64,000 nucleotides of DNA from Arcticibacter svalbardensis MN12-7 (GCF_000403135.1 NZ_AQPN01000143.1:1-64000); one strand, 5' to 3'; counted from the first letter of the stretch, positions 9,279-19,138 are shown. Notes: generated from the sequence alone by a model not told the origin. Numbers and translations are program-made.

Positions 9279-10310
9279 TTACATCATTTCTTTAGGGGCA
9301 AGTTCAGGAGAATACAGACTCATTAGCTCTTCAACTTTCAAAACCATGTTTTCAGAGCCCATAAAAATAGGCGAACGCTGATGCAATGATTCCACCTCAG
9401 TATCCAATATTCGTTGGAAACCGTTGGAAGCCTTACCACCCGCCTGCTCAATAATAAACGCCATAGGATTACCTTCATAAACCAGGCGCAACTTTCCATT
9501 TGGGGCACTTGCTGTGCTTGGGTAAATAAAGATACCACCCTTCAGCAAATTACGATGCACGTCAGCAATCATAGAACCAATGTACCGCGAAGAATAAGGT
9601 CTCTTCGTTTCGTTATCTTCAGCTTGGCAATATTTCAAATACTTCTTTACGCCCTGTGGAAAATGGACATAGTTACCTTCATTTAGCGAATAAACAAACC
9701 CATCTTTAGGAATTTTCATATCCGGATGGGATAAACAAAACTCACCAATCGATGGATCCAGAGTAAAGCCATTCACACCCTTCCCTGTCGTGTAAACCAA
9801 CATCGTAGATGAACCATATACCACATAACCCGCAGCCACTTGTTCAGTGCCATTTTGAAGCGCATCCTTGATATCTGCAGGCCCATCGATAGATACCCTT
9901 CTATAGATGGAAAATATAGTCCCTACTGACACGTTTACATCAATATTAGAAGAACCATCAAGCGGATCGATAGCAACAATATATTTTGCATTCTTGGATA
10001 CTTCCGAACTGATATAAACCGGTTCATCATTTTCTTCCGACACGACAATGCAACACTCTCCGCCAATCGTTAAGGCGGAAATGAATTGATCATTCGCGAA
10101 TACATCCAGTTTCTTCTGCGACTCTCCGTGCGTATTATAAGTACCCACTTCTCCGAGGATGTCGACGAGGCCCGCTTTGTTTACTTCGCGGTTTACAATT
10201 TTTGATGCAATACCGATGTCCCGTAATAAGCGGGATAGCTCACCCTTTGCATAGGGAAAGTCTTTTTGTTTTTCAATGATGAACTGACCTAGTGTTTTTA
10301 CAATTGACAT
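9279..10310 (-). CDS. fbp: Fructose-1,6-bisphosphatase, class 1
   Basis: The 343-residue cytoplasmic gluconeogenic enzyme converts fructose 1,6-bisphosphate to fructose 6-phosphate. The metal-binding signature [10 protein letters not shown] is at residues 115-124, and the sugar-phosphate region has [20 protein letters not shown]. Length and motif order match class 1 FBPases throughout. The gene lies 19 bases downstream of the YfcE-like phosphoesterase on the same strand, so the two may be cotranscribed. Confidence 0.96.
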   Translation of the reverse strand: MSIVKTLGQFIIEKQKDFPYAKGELSRLLRDIGIASKIVNREVNKAGLVDILGEVGTYNTHGESQKKLDVFANDQFISALTIGGECCIVVSEENDEPVYISSEVSKNAKYIVAIDPLDGSSNIDVNVSVGTIFSIYRRVSIDGPADIKDALQNGTEQVAAGYVVYGSSTMLVYTTGKGVNGFTLDPSIGEFCLSHPDMKIPKDGFVYSLNEGNYVHFPQGVKKYLKYCQAEDNETKRPYSSRYIGSMIADVHRNLLKGGIFIYPSTASAPNGKLRLVYEGNPMAFIIEQAGGKASNGFQRILDTEVESLHQRSPIFMGSENMVLKVEELMSLYSPELAPKEMM

Positions 10311-10329
10311 ACTTAGTGTATTTTTTACA

Positions 10330-10824
10330 TTATCTATTCCCTAATTCTATGATCTCTAAGGTATGAATTTTTTCCTCAGAAATGGTGAACCTAAGCAAAG
10401 AACGCACTTTATGCCATCCTTGTTTGCCTGCTGCACCGGGATTTAAGTGTAAAGTACCAATCTTTTTGTCAAAAATCACTTTCAGTATATGCGAATGTCC
10501 ACTAATGAACAATTTGGGGGGCTTATTGTATAATTCTGCCCTTATTCTGGCATCATATTTACCCGGATATCCGCCAATGTGTGTCATCCATACCTTTACC
10601 TCTTCACATTTAAAATGGAGATCCTCCGGATAGGTTAACCGAATATCCTGTCCATCTATATTTCCATAAACTCCCCGCAAAGGTTTAAAAGCCGCCAGTT
10701 GATCTGCTAATTCGATATTGCCGAAATCTCCGGCATGCCATATTTCGTCACATTGATCAAAATGCTTAAATACTGAATCGTCCAGATAGCCATGTGTATC
10801 TGATAAAAGGCCTATACGTTTCAT
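10330..10824 (-). CDS. YfcE/MJ0936-family metallophosphoesterase
   Basis: The 164-residue cytoplasmic calcineurin-like phosphoesterase has the metal-ligand motifs in order: LLSDTHG (about 6-12), HAGDFGN, VYGNIDG and SGHSHI. The small YfcE-type family includes phosphodiesterases active on model substrates; the physiological substrate is not known. It is followed by fbp and preceded by the tRNA methyltransferase gene, all on the minus strand and closely spaced, suggesting one transcription unit from purL or the VOC gene onward. Confidence 0.9.
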   Translation of the reverse strand: MKRIGLLSDTHGYLDDSVFKHFDQCDEIWHAGDFGNIELADQLAAFKPLRGVYGNIDGQDIRLTYPEDLHFKCEEVKVWMTHIGGYPGKYDARIRAELYNKPPKLFISGHSHILKVIFDKKIGTLHLNPGAAGKQGWHKVRSLLRFTISEEKIHTLEIIELGNR

Positions 10825-10842
10825 AACCTGGTGTTGTAAAAG

Positions 10843-11574
10843 CTAAAATATAATAAGAAAATCACGAAGCAACGTTTTATATACTTCTGAATAACAATTA
10901 GGCGCATCATAAATCACCAGCGCCTCCTCAACAATCAAACCCACCACCCCTAAAACGTTAATAAAGCCAAAACAAACAACCTGTCGATGTGGCAAATCTT
11001 CTTTAAATGACCGCACAGCAATTCGCTTAAGCAAAGAAAGCCCAGTCAACGAAGCCAATTTACAAGTTTCCAGGTAGGCTTCCTCTGGCAAAATAAGCCA
11101 TAACTCCCCTCTTTCCCGATTCAAATGAGCCACAGCAAAATCAATCAGCTCACTAAAAAACCCTTCTGCCGCATGCCGCGCAACTTGTTTTTGCACATCA
11201 GGATTTTTCAACGATTTCAGGAAAAATGGAGGATTACTTATAATAAGATCATAAGAAACAAGCGGATAGGAAATAGAGTAATCCTGAAAGGATCCCCTGA
11301 TCAACTGAACCCTTGAAGAAAAAGGGGAATCTGAAAAATTACGAGATGCCCGCTCTGCTGCTGATGGATCAATCTCCACCGCATCTACCTCTAAAAGGTG
11401 ATTGCGCTGTGCAAGCATCAGCGCAATCACTCCTGTACCCGTACCAATATCCAAAACCCGTCCAGATAACGAACTTCCAGCCAGTGCGCCCAGCAACACA
11501 CCATCGGTATTAATTTTCATTCCGCAACCAGTCTGATCTACGCTAAACTGCTTAAAACGGAATACATTCTTCAT
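10843..11574 (-). CDS. trmN6: tRNA1(Val) (adenine(37)-N6)-methyltransferase
   Basis: This Rossmann-fold SAM-dependent methyltransferase (about 243 residues) has the SAM-binding motif VLDIGTGTGVIALMLA and the catalytic NPPF tetrapeptide (LIISNPPFF) of N6-adenine methylases. It begins FRFKQFSVDQ...CGMKINTDGVLLGA, typical of the YfiC/TrmN6 family that methylates A37 of tRNA-Val. The ATG at 11574 (MKNVFRFKQF) is chosen over an upstream in-frame start, which would run into the VOC gene. The VOC stop lies one base away, so translation is probably coupled. Confidence 0.88.
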   Translation of the reverse strand: MKNVFRFKQFSVDQTGCGMKINTDGVLLGALAGSSLSGRVLDIGTGTGVIALMLAQRNHLLEVDAVEIDPSAAERASRNFSDSPFSSRVQLIRGSFQDYSISYPLVSYDLIISNPPFFLKSLKNPDVQKQVARHAAEGFFSELIDFAVAHLNRERGELWLILPEEAYLETCKLASLTGLSLLKRIAVRSFKEDLPHRQVVCFGFINVLGVVGLIVEEALVIYDAPNCYSEVYKTLLRDFLIIF

Positions 11575-11575
11575 T

Positions 11576-11965
11576 CTATTTTTGATAAAGCTCAAGAGGC
11601 AACTGGTCCGGATCAGCAAAAAAGGTAAACAATTTACCCGTCAGCTCATCTTTTCTAATAGGCTCCACAAAGATTCCAAAAGCTTGCAAAGAAGCCACAT
11701 CAGCATAAATATCGGTACTCAGAAAGGCAATATGCCTCAATCCACATGCTTCAGGCCGGGATACTCTTTCTGGCGACTCCGGAAACGAAAAAAGCTCGAG
11801 CTGAAAGTGTTCATTTACTTTCAGATCGAGCTTATACGATTTTCTTTCGCTCCTATAGATTTCCGCTATAATCGCAAAACCCAGTACCTCAGTGTAGAAA
11901 CGCTTTGATACTGAATAGTCAGCACAAATAATTGCCACATGATGTACTGCGTTTATACTTAACAT
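11576..11965 (-). CDS. VOC-family (glyoxalase-like) metalloprotein, YaeR/GloA2 type
   Basis: The 129-residue single-domain vicinal-oxygen-chelate protein has INAVHHVAIICADY at the start, FYTEVLGF, LRHIAFLSTDI and the closing FFADPDQLPLELYQK. This matches the small YaeR/SMU.1112c-like group of glyoxalase-fold metalloproteins. His8/His9, Glu and late Glu ligands appear to be present. The substrate is unknown. It sits immediately after purL (stop and start adjacent at 11966/11965) and is coupled to trmN6. Confidence 0.85.
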   Translation of the reverse strand: MLSINAVHHVAIICADYSVSKRFYTEVLGFAIIAEIYRSERKSYKLDLKVNEHFQLELFSFPESPERVSRPEACGLRHIAFLSTDIYADVASLQAFGIFVEPIRKDELTGKLFTFFADPDQLPLELYQK

Positions 11966-14191
11966 TTATGCCTGTCCTAATATATGATGCAACACATTAT
12001 CAAACACCTCTTTTGATTCCTGAACAGTAGCAAACAATTCTCCGTCAACCAAAAGGTCACCTTCCGATACCGTTCCTAAAAGACTGAATTCTACTTCCGA
12101 GGTTGCCATCAATTCCACAAACTCTTCTTCTTTATCCGCTTTAACCGAAACCAATACACGACCCTGTGCTTCACCGAATAAGAAAGCATCTTTCCGTACC
12201 TCATCATCCGATTCAATGTCAAATCCTAAACCTCGTGGCATAGCAGATTCCAACAAAGTAATATATAAACCACCATCAGCCACGTCATGAGCAGACTCAA
12301 TCACTTTCGAAAGGATCAGTTGTTTAACTACCTGATGCATGTCATACTCTTCATCCAGATCAAAGTAAGGAGCCGGAGAGGCCGATACTTTATGAAATGA
12401 TGCCAGGTATTCAGATGAAGAAATATCATTCTTGTTCTCGCCTATTAAAAAAATCAGGTCACCTGCTTTTTTAAAATCAAGGGACATCCTGTTTTCTACA
12501 TTATCCAATACCCCCAGCATACCAATTGCAGGAGTAGGAAAAACGGGACCGTCATCGGTAGACTGGTTATAAAAACTTACATTACCACCTGTAACCGGAG
12601 TTTCAAATTTAACACAGGCCTCAGACATTCCTTTAATAGCACTCACAAATTGCCAGTATACTTCCGGCACATAAGGATTACCAAAGTTCAGACAGTTCGT
12701 AATAGCAACCGGCTCACCACCCGCACAGGTAATATTCCTTGCCGCTTCAGCAACTGCAATCGCACAACCCTTTTGAGGATCAGCATATACATATCTCGAA
12801 TTACAGTCAATCGTTAAAGCCAATGCCTTATTAGTCCCTTTAATGCTGGTCAATGCCGCATCACTAGGAAAATTAGTGGTAATAGTAGCCGCACCAACCA
12901 TTGAATCATACTGCTCGGTTACCCAGCGTTTTGATGCAATATTAGGATGAGAAATCAGGTGCATTGCTGCAACCTTCAAATCTTCCGGCTCTGTTATATC
13001 TTCAATATTGAATTTTTTATTCTCAGCAAAATAGGCCGGCTCTTTGTATTCCCGTTCGTAAACCGGAGCACCACCACCTAAAACAAGGTCATCAGCAGGA
13101 ACATCAGCCACGAGTTCATCATGTACATAATATTCTAAACGACCATTGGCAGTAACCTCTCCTATTTGGATACAGTTCAAATCCCACTTGTCAAACACCA
13201 CTTGTACCTCTGCCTCTCTACCCTTCTCAACCACAATAAGCATGCGCTCCTGTGACTCAGACAATAGAATTTCAAAAGGCTCCATGTTTGGCTGACGCAT
13301 TGGAACTTTATCCAGGTCAATCCGCATTCCATGTTCGCCTTTAGCCGACATTTCTGCGTTTGAGCAGATAATACCAGCAGCACCCATATCCTGCATACCT
13401 ATTACAGCACCTGTTTTAATCACCTCAAGAGATGCTTCTAATAAAAGCTTTTCCTGAAATGGATCACCAACCTGAACCGATGGAAGGTCATTTACCGAAT
13501 CTTCCGTGATATTCTTAGATGCAAAAGCAGCTCCATGAATTCCATCTTTCCCTGTAGCAGATCCTACTATGAAGACTGGGTTACCCACACCAAATGAAGT
13601 GGCAGAAATCATATCGCCAACCTCTAAAATGCCAGCTGACATCGCATTTACCAGCGGATTCACATTATAACAGTCGTCAAAGAATACTTCACCACCAACG
13701 GTAGGTATTCCAAATGCATTGCCATAATCGCCAATACCTTTTACTATTCCCTTAATTAACCATTTAGTACGCTCCTGATTGATATCGCCAAAACGCAATG
13801 AATTTAATTGCGCAACAGGACGGGCGCCCATAGTAAAAATGTCACGATTTATACCCCCTACTCCGGTTGCAGCACCTTGATAAGGCTCTAACGCGGAAGG
13901 GTGATTATGAGATTCAATTTTAAATACACAAGCAATACCATCACCAAGGTCTACCATACCGGCATTTTCCTCGCCTGCCTTAGCCAGCATTCGGGGTCCA
14001 TCTTTTGGTAAAGTCTTCAACCAGGTTATTGAATTCTTATAGGAACAATGTTCGCTCCACATCACTGAAAAGATAGATAGTTCAGTGAAATTAGGCGTGC
14101 GGCCTAAGATTTCTTTAATTCGTTCAAATTCTTCTGGTCTTAAACCAAGGTCATTTGCTGTTTCTAATGTTGTAAGCTGATTATATTCCAA
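11966..14191 (-). CDS. purL: Phosphoribosylformylglycinamidine synthase subunit PurL
   Basis: This 741-residue cytoplasmic enzyme is the fourth step of purine synthesis (FGAR to FGAM), the small bacterial form that works with PurQ and PurS. Visible motifs include WSEHCSYKNS, FKIESHNHPSALEPYQGAATGVGG, and CLNFGNPYVPEVYWQF in the second half. I place the start at a TTG at 14191 (reading (M)EYNQLTTLE). The upstream in-frame TTG at 14218 overlaps the TATTTTTG promoter box at 14216-14223 and cannot be in the mRNA. Other start choices would lack the expected N-terminus. Confidence 0.94.
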   Translation of the reverse strand: MEYNQLTTLETANDLGLRPEEFERIKEILGRTPNFTELSIFSVMWSEHCSYKNSITWLKTLPKDGPRMLAKAGEENAGMVDLGDGIACVFKIESHNHPSALEPYQGAATGVGGINRDIFTMGARPVAQLNSLRFGDINQERTKWLIKGIVKGIGDYGNAFGIPTVGGEVFFDDCYNVNPLVNAMSAGILEVGDMISATSFGVGNPVFIVGSATGKDGIHGAAFASKNITEDSVNDLPSVQVGDPFQEKLLLEASLEVIKTGAVIGMQDMGAAGIICSNAEMSAKGEHGMRIDLDKVPMRQPNMEPFEILLSESQERMLIVVEKGREAEVQVVFDKWDLNCIQIGEVTANGRLEYYVHDELVADVPADDLVLGGGAPVYEREYKEPAYFAENKKFNIEDITEPEDLKVAAMHLISHPNIASKRWVTEQYDSMVGAATITTNFPSDAALTSIKGTNKALALTIDCNSRYVYADPQKGCAIAVAEAARNITCAGGEPVAITNCLNFGNPYVPEVYWQFVSAIKGMSEACVKFETPVTGGNVSFYNQSTDDGPVFPTPAIGMLGVLDNVENRMSLDFKKAGDLIFLIGENKNDISSSEYLASFHKVSASPAPYFDLDEEYDMHQVVKQLILSKVIESAHDVADGGLYITLLESAMPRGLGFDIESDDEVRKDAFLFGEAQGRVLVSVKADKEEEFVELMATSEVEFSLLGTVSEGDLLVDGELFATVQESKEVFDNVLHHILGQA

Positions 14192-14215
14192 AGCAATAAC
14201 GTTTGATGGGAAGCG

Positions 14216-14223
14216 CAAAAATA
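14216..14223 (-). promoter_or_regulatory. Bacteroidota -7 box (TATTTTTG) for purL
   Basis: The minus strand reads TATTTTTG, matching TAnnTTTG. Transcription should start a few bases downstream, leaving a leader of only about 18 bases before the TTG start. This rules out a long upstream riboswitch from this promoter. Confidence 0.6.
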
Positions 14224-14491
14224 GGAAAACAAGCTGATTATAGAAAGCTGATTTTCAAATACCGGAAATCAGCTTGAAAACTCTAAAAAAGATCGAATAA
14301 TCAAATCATTCAAATGATCCTTCCCTTTTTAACAAATCTTACAGAAATACAGCTTAACCTCCATCTTTTAACCCTTATTTAGTAACATTCATCATTATTT
14401 TCAAACATTATTAGCTTTTTAACTGGATTTTAACAATTTTTGACCAAATCACGAATATTTAAATTAAATATTTTTAAAATAACAAACAATC

Positions 14492-16690
14492 ATGTCAAGT
14501 CTTAGATTCCAGGCATTAAATGCCGTTCTAACCAGGACTGTTCCTGAAGTCAATTCTCCTTCGTCTAAAATCTCTGATTATTTCGCCTCAAGCGTTTTCG
14601 ACAAAAGAAAAATGAAAGAGTATCTTTCTAAAGATGCCTATCAAAGTATAGATAATTCAATTATAAATGGCGAAAGAATAGATCGTGACATTGCTGAACA
14701 AGTAGCCTCTGCAATGAAAGCATGGGCAATGAGTCTGGGTGTAACGCATTATACGCATTGGTTTCAACCTTTAACCGGTACAACCGCAGAAAAACATGAT
14801 TCTTTCTTCGAACCTTCCGGTGACGGGTATGGTATGGAGAAATTCTCAGGCGAAACATTGGCTCAACAAGAACCTGATGCTTCCAGCTTCCCGAATGGTG
14901 GTATTAGAACCACCTTTGAAGCCCGCGGATATACCGCATGGGACCCTTCTTCCCCAGCTTTTGTAATGGGTAAAACGCTGTGCATTCCTACTGTATTCAT
15001 TTCTTACACCGGCGAATCACTGGATTACAAAGCTCCTTTACTAAAGGCATTGGGTGCACTGGATAAAGCAGCCGTTTCTGTTGCACAGTATTTTGATAAA
15101 GGAATTGAGAAAGTAACTCCTTCTCTGGGTATCGAACAGGAATATTTCCTTGTTGACCTGGCCTTATTTAATGCTCGTCCGGATATGTACCTCACTGGAA
15201 GAGCATTGTTCGGACATATGTCTGCAAAAAACCAACAGTTAGAGGATCATTATTTTGGATCTATCCCTGAACGTGTACTTGCCTTCATGCAGGACTTCGA
15301 AACAGAATCTCTAAAACTGGGAATTCCTTTGAAAACCCGTCATAATGAAGTTGCACCTTCTCAATTTGAATGTGCTCCACTTTATGAAGAAATTAATTTG
15401 GCCATTGACCACAACCAACTGTTGATGGATCTGATGGACCGGGTTGCCCGTCGCCACAACTTTAAAGTGTTGTTGCACGAAAAACCATTTGCAGGTGTAA
15501 ACGGATCAGGTAAACATAATAACTGGTCACTAATTACCAATACTGGCAAAAATCTGCTTGCTCCCGGTAAAACACCTAAAAACAACCTGATGTTCCTTAC
15601 TTTCTTTGTCAATACCATCAGAGCAGTATACGAACATGCCGATTTGCTTCGTGCATCTATTGCTTCGGTTGGTAACGACCACCGTCTTGGTGCAAATGAG
15701 GCTCCTCCAGCAATCATCTCTATCTTCCTTGGAAGTCAGTTAAGTGATGTCTTAGACGAAATTGAAACCTCCCGTGTAACCAGCAAAATGAAGCAGGAAC
15801 CTGCTTTATGGACACACATTCCTAAAGTACCTCAAATACTTTTAGATAATACCGACCGTAACCGTACTTCACCTTTTGCCTTTACCGGTAACAAGTTTGA
15901 ACTCCGTGCAGTTGGTTCTTCTGCCAACTCGGCTAATCCGATGACTGTGTTGAACACGATAGTTGCTGATCAGCTGAATAAATTCCGTGTAGAAGTAGAC
16001 AAGCTTTTAAAGAAAGGCGAGAAAAAGGATGTTGCCCTGATGACTGTGATCAAACGATATATCAAGGAATCCAAATCAATCCGCTTTGAAGGTAATGGAT
16101 ACGGCGATGAGTGGACTGCTGAAGCAGAAAAAAGAGGTCTTTCTAATATCAAAACTACTCCTAAGGCTTTAGACGTTCTGCTTACCGATAAAACAAAACG
16201 CCTTTTTGAAGATTTAGGCATCTATACCGAACGCGAAGCAGTAGCCCGTCACGAAATTCTTTTAGAAAGTTACTATAAGAAACTGCAGATTGAAGCCAGA
16301 GTAATGGGCGATATGGTCAATAATGTGATCATCCCTGCATCTATTGGTTATCAAACTACACTGATCGATAACGTCAAAGGATTAAAGGACCTCGGTCTGG
16401 ATGAAGAAAACTATGCCGCTCAAATGGAAATCATTAAAAAGATCTCCTATCATGTCAATTTCATTAAAACGAATACGACTAATATGATTAATGAGCGCAA
16501 GACAGCCAACAAGGTTGAAGATTCTCGTGATAAAGCAATTGCTTACGATGAGCATGTGAAGTCTTTCTTTGATCCAATCCGTTACCATGTAAACAAACTG
16601 GAACAGATCGTTGCCGATTCAGCCTGGCCTATCCCTAAGCTGAGCGAGCTCTTATTTCTAAATAAGTTCTTCATTTTTGAGGATTTCTGA
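14492..16690 (+). CDS. glnN: Type III glutamine synthetase
   Basis: This 732-residue cytoplasmic enzyme condenses ammonia with glutamate using ATP. The length is typical of the GSIII class and much longer than GlnA. Characteristic blocks are THYTHWFQPLTGTTAEKHDSF written in part as HYTHWFQPLTG, GIEQEYFLVD, RHNEVAPSQFE, HEKPFAGVNGSGKHNNWS in part (NGSGKHNNWS), and NDHRLGANEAPPAI. GSIII is common in Bacteroidota. A 270-base AT-rich upstream region probably holds its promoter, but no clear TAnnTTTG box was found. A strong terminator follows at 16701. Confidence 0.96.
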   Translation: MSSLRFQALNAVLTRTVPEVNSPSSKISDYFASSVFDKRKMKEYLSKDAYQSIDNSIINGERIDRDIAEQVASAMKAWAMSLGVTHYTHWFQPLTGTTAEKHDSFFEPSGDGYGMEKFSGETLAQQEPDASSFPNGGIRTTFEARGYTAWDPSSPAFVMGKTLCIPTVFISYTGESLDYKAPLLKALGALDKAAVSVAQYFDKGIEKVTPSLGIEQEYFLVDLALFNARPDMYLTGRALFGHMSAKNQQLEDHYFGSIPERVLAFMQDFETESLKLGIPLKTRHNEVAPSQFECAPLYEEINLAIDHNQLLMDLMDRVARRHNFKVLLHEKPFAGVNGSGKHNNWSLITNTGKNLLAPGKTPKNNLMFLTFFVNTIRAVYEHADLLRASIASVGNDHRLGANEAPPAIISIFLGSQLSDVLDEIETSRVTSKMKQEPALWTHIPKVPQILLDNTDRNRTSPFAFTGNKFELRAVGSSANSANPMTVLNTIVADQLNKFRVEVDKLLKKGEKKDVALMTVIKRYIKESKSIRFEGNGYGDEWTAEAEKRGLSNIKTTPKALDVLLTDKTKRLFEDLGIYTEREAVARHEILLESYYKKLQIEARVMGDMVNNVIIPASIGYQTTLIDNVKGLKDLGLDEENYAAQMEIIKKISYHVNFIKTNTTNMINERKTANKVEDSRDKAIAYDEHVKSFFDPIRYHVNKLEQIVADSAWPIPKLSELLFLNKFFIFEDF

Positions 16691-16700
16691 ATATTATATA

Positions 16701-16730
16701 AAAAAGCCGGCAATGCCGGCTTTTTTATTT
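16701..16730 (+). terminator. Rho-independent terminator after glnN
   Basis: AAAAAAGCCGGC and GCCGGCTTTTTT form a perfect short-loop hairpin followed by TATTTT, directly after the glnN stop. Confidence 0.9.
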
Positions 16731-16743
16731 TAGCACATAGGCT

Positions 16744-16751
16744 TATCTTTG
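16744..16751 (+). promoter_or_regulatory. Bacteroidota -7 box (TATCTTTG) for purM
   Basis: TATCTTTG fits TAnnTTTG and ends only six bases before the ATG at 16758. The transcript would therefore start at or almost at the initiation codon, making it leaderless or nearly so. Confidence 0.6.
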
Positions 16752-16757
16752 CTGCCG

Positions 16758-17936
16758 ATGTCAGATCTTAAATACAACCAAAGAGGCGTGTCTGCTGGAA
16801 AAGAAGACGTGCATAATGCCATAAAAAACATTGATAAGGGACTCTATCCACAAGCTTTTTGCAAAGTAATTCCGGATATCCTGGGTGCTGATGATGAATG
16901 GTGTAATATTATGCACGCTGATGGAGCAGGTACCAAATCTTCTCTGGCCTATGTATACTGGAAAGAAACAGGTGATCTATCTATCTGGAAAGGCATTGCA
17001 CAGGATGCCATCATCATGAATCTCGATGACCTCTTATGTGTAGGTGCAACCGACCACATCTTACTTTCTTCTACTATCGGACGAAATAAAAACCTCGTTA
17101 CAGGTGAAGTTGTAGCCGCCCTGATCAATGGTACGGAAGAGATCCTCTCCGAGCTTCGCGAAATGGGGATCGGTATTCACTCCACAGGTGGCGAAACTGC
17201 CGATGTGGGCGATGTAGTGCGTACCCTGATTGTTGATTCAACTGTAACCTGCCGCATGAAAAGAGCGGACATCATATCCAACCATACCATTCAACCTGGT
17301 GATGTGATCGTGGGACTTGCATCTTACGGACAGGCCAGCTATGAAACCGAATACAACGGAGGAATGGGCTCCAACGGACTCACTTCTGCCCGTCACGATG
17401 TATTCAGTAAATCCGTAGCCATCGCTTATCCCGAAAGTTACGACCCTTCTGTTCCTTATGACCTCGTTTTCTCCGGCAGCAAAAAGCTGACTGATGAAAT
17501 AGATCTTGGCCATGGACAAAGCATTACCGCAGGCAAACTCGTTTTATCCCCTACGCGGACGTATGCGCCTATTCTGAAACAAGTTTTAGAACAATACCGT
17601 TCACAAATCCATGGCTTGGTACATTGCAGTGGTGGTGCGCAAACCAAAGTGCTGCACTTCATCAATAATCTGCATGTCATCAAGGATAACCTTTTCCCAC
17701 TTCCCCCACTCTTCAAACTGATTAAAGAAGAGTCAGGCACCAGCTGGGAAGAAATGTATAAAGTATTCAATATGGGGCACCGTATGGAAGTATACGTTTC
17801 CGAAGAAATAGCAGCTGAAATCATTGCCATTTCTGAAAGCTTTAACGTAGCTGCACAAATTATTGGCCGTGTAGAGGCATCAGATAAAAAGCAAGTAACC
17901 ATTCAATCTGAGTTTGGTGAGTTCGTCTATCACTAA
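16758..17936 (+). CDS. purM: Phosphoribosylformylglycinamidine cyclo-ligase (AIR synthase), PurM family
   Basis: The 392-residue cytoplasmic enzyme converts FGAM to AIR in purine synthesis. PurM-type features are MHADGAGTKSSLAYVYW, the metal and substrate loop NLDDLLCVGA, GGETADVGDVVR and GHRMEVYVSEE near the end. Sequence style matches the divergent Bacteroidota form, somewhat longer than E. coli PurM. ATG at 16758 (MSDLKYNQRG) is preferred to TTG at 16749, which overlaps the promoter box. The next gene starts within its last codons. Confidence 0.9.
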   Translation: MSDLKYNQRGVSAGKEDVHNAIKNIDKGLYPQAFCKVIPDILGADDEWCNIMHADGAGTKSSLAYVYWKETGDLSIWKGIAQDAIIMNLDDLLCVGATDHILLSSTIGRNKNLVTGEVVAALINGTEEILSELREMGIGIHSTGGETADVGDVVRTLIVDSTVTCRMKRADIISNHTIQPGDVIVGLASYGQASYETEYNGGMGSNGLTSARHDVFSKSVAIAYPESYDPSVPYDLVFSGSKKLTDEIDLGHGQSITAGKLVLSPTRTYAPILKQVLEQYRSQIHGLVHCSGGAQTKVLHFINNLHVIKDNLFPLPPLFKLIKEESGTSWEEMYKVFNMGHRMEVYVSEEIAAEIIAISESFNVAAQIIGRVEASDKKQVTIQSEFGEFVYH

Positions 17937-18420
17937 TAAAAAAGCGGAGTTTCAGGCGGTCCTTCAACCTGTTGATGGGCGGATGATCCATCATGTCATA
18001 CTTGTTCCTTTAGATGTTTGTACCCTCTTCAGGGAAAACAAAGGGGCAATCAGGATAATGTGCTCCATAAAAGGACTAGAGGAGTTCCCTTGTGCCCTCA
18101 ATCCCCGGGAAGACCGCTATGTAATCATGGCCAGCAAACAGCTTATTAAAAAACATAAACTCCTTCCGGGCGTTCCATTTATAGTACATATTCGCACGGA
18201 CTTAAATGACGGACTGGAGATTCCCGATGAATTATTGGAGGTAATGAACCAGGATGATCATTTCAGATCACTGTTTGAAGCTTTATTACCGGGTCAAAAA
18301 CGTGGATATCTATACTATATCCGCTCTGCAAAAAGTGTCGACACCCGTATCAAACGTTGCCTGGATATGGCCTATAAAATGAAAGCGGGTCTGTTATATT
18401 ATCAAAAACCAAAAGAATAA
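17917..18420 (+). CDS. DUF1905 plus YdeI/OmpD-associated domain protein
   Basis: This cytoplasmic protein of about 167 residues has a DUF1905-like beta-barrel (AEFQAVLQPV, GAIRIMCSIKGLEEFPCAL) followed by a C-terminal helical YdeI/OmpD-associated segment (KRGYLYYIRSAKSVDTRIKR). Proteins with this pair are annotated bacteriocin-protection-like, but their activity is not established. A GTG at 17917 is the likely start; TTG at 17914 is the alternative. It overlaps the 3' end of purM by about 20 bases, implying coupled translation. Its stop is directly followed by the accessory region. Confidence 0.8.
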   Translation: MSSSITNKKAEFQAVLQPVDGRMIHHVILVPLDVCTLFRENKGAIRIMCSIKGLEEFPCALNPREDRYVIMASKQLIKKHKLLPGVPFIVHIRTDLNDGLEIPDELLEVMNQDDHFRSLFEALLPGQKRGYLYYIRSAKSVDTRIKRCLDMAYKMKAGLLYYQKPKE

Positions 18421-18425
18421 CACAT

Positions 18426-18445
18426 GTGTAACGGTTAAAACGAAT
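18426..18445 (+). repeat. Left arm of a perfect 20-bp inverted repeat
   Basis: GTGTAACGGTTAAAACGAAT here is the exact reverse complement of 21071-21090. The match weakens but continues inward (CATaAAA versus CATgAAA). The pair brackets 2.67 kb containing the serine recombinase gene. No flanking target duplication is evident. Confidence 0.8.
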
Positions 18446-18469
18446 TCATAAAAACTTCATTCTTACATC

Positions 18470-18484
18470 ATATTATAAAACGGC
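18470..18484 (+). repeat. Partial copy of the intergenic repeat (left part only)
   Basis: ATATTATAAAACGGC matches the left core (TATTATAAAACGG) of the copies at 26071 and 27395, after which similarity ends. It lies downstream of the recombinase gene. Confidence 0.45.
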
Positions 18485-18553
18485 ACGTTCAAGGTTTGAC
18501 CATCTCTAAATAAAATCTCTGTTGGGTAAACGAATCACCGCTCAGCAAGTTAT

Positions 18554-19138
18554 TTAAACGTCAGCTACCTTATCTTCTTTTACATATTTAATATATCGAT
18601 AACAGGTGGCTATAGGCATCTGTAGCCTTTTAGCTATTTCAGAAATTGCATATTTTCCTGTATCATGTAGATCAAGTGCGGTCAATGCCAATTGCAGGTT
18701 TTCAGGAGATAAGCCTTTTGGTCTCCCTCCCTTTTTTCCTCTTGCTCTGGCAGCATCAAGCCCCGCTTTAGTACGCTCACGTATAATCTCTCTTTCAAAT
18801 TCTGCTAATGATGCAAAAATATTAAAAGAAAATTTACCAGTAGCTGTAGTGGTATCAATGTGGTCATGCAAGCTGATAAAATTCAGCTCCTTTTCATTGA
18901 AAAGTGCAACCAGGTCAACCAGGTCCCTTAAAGAACGCCCAAGCCGATCCAATTTCCAAACAACAACCTGATCGCCTTTTTTAAGATTCTTAAGAAGATT
19001 TTTAAGTTCCGGTCTGTCTGTATTCTTCCCCGAAATCTTTTCCTGGTAGATTGTTGTGCATCCATATTCTGTAAGCGCTCTAGATTGAAGATCTAGATTT
19101 TGATCTGATGTACTTACCCTTGCGTAGCCTATTTTCAT
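18554..19138 (-). CDS. Serine recombinase (resolvase/invertase family)
   Basis: The 194-residue DNA recombinase has the N-terminal resolvase catalytic domain: Ser9 in YARVSTSDQ, VVWKLDRLGRSLRDL, and EFEREIIRERTKAGL. A C-terminal helix-turn-helix follows (about 150-185; AISEIAKRLQMPIATCYRYI). Size and layout match Tn3-type resolvases and DNA invertases. The ATG start at 19138 is clear. It is the only recognisable intact recombinase in the accessory region and lies just inside the left arm of the 20-bp inverted repeat. Its site of action cannot be determined from the sequence. Confidence 0.93.
   Translation of the reverse strand: MKIGYARVSTSDQNLDLQSRALTEYGCTTIYQEKISGKNTDRPELKNLLKNLKKGDQVVVWKLDRLGRSLRDLVDLVALFNEKELNFISLHDHIDTTTATGKFSFNIFASLAEFEREIIRERTKAGLDAARARGKKGGRPKGLSPENLQLALTALDLHDTGKYAISEIAKRLQMPIATCYRYIKYVKEDKVADV

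Noticed and set aside
14219-14491. Riboswitch or attenuator between purL and glnN
   Set aside because: The purL promoter box leaves no room for a structured leader, and no conserved hairpin was seen on the glnN side.
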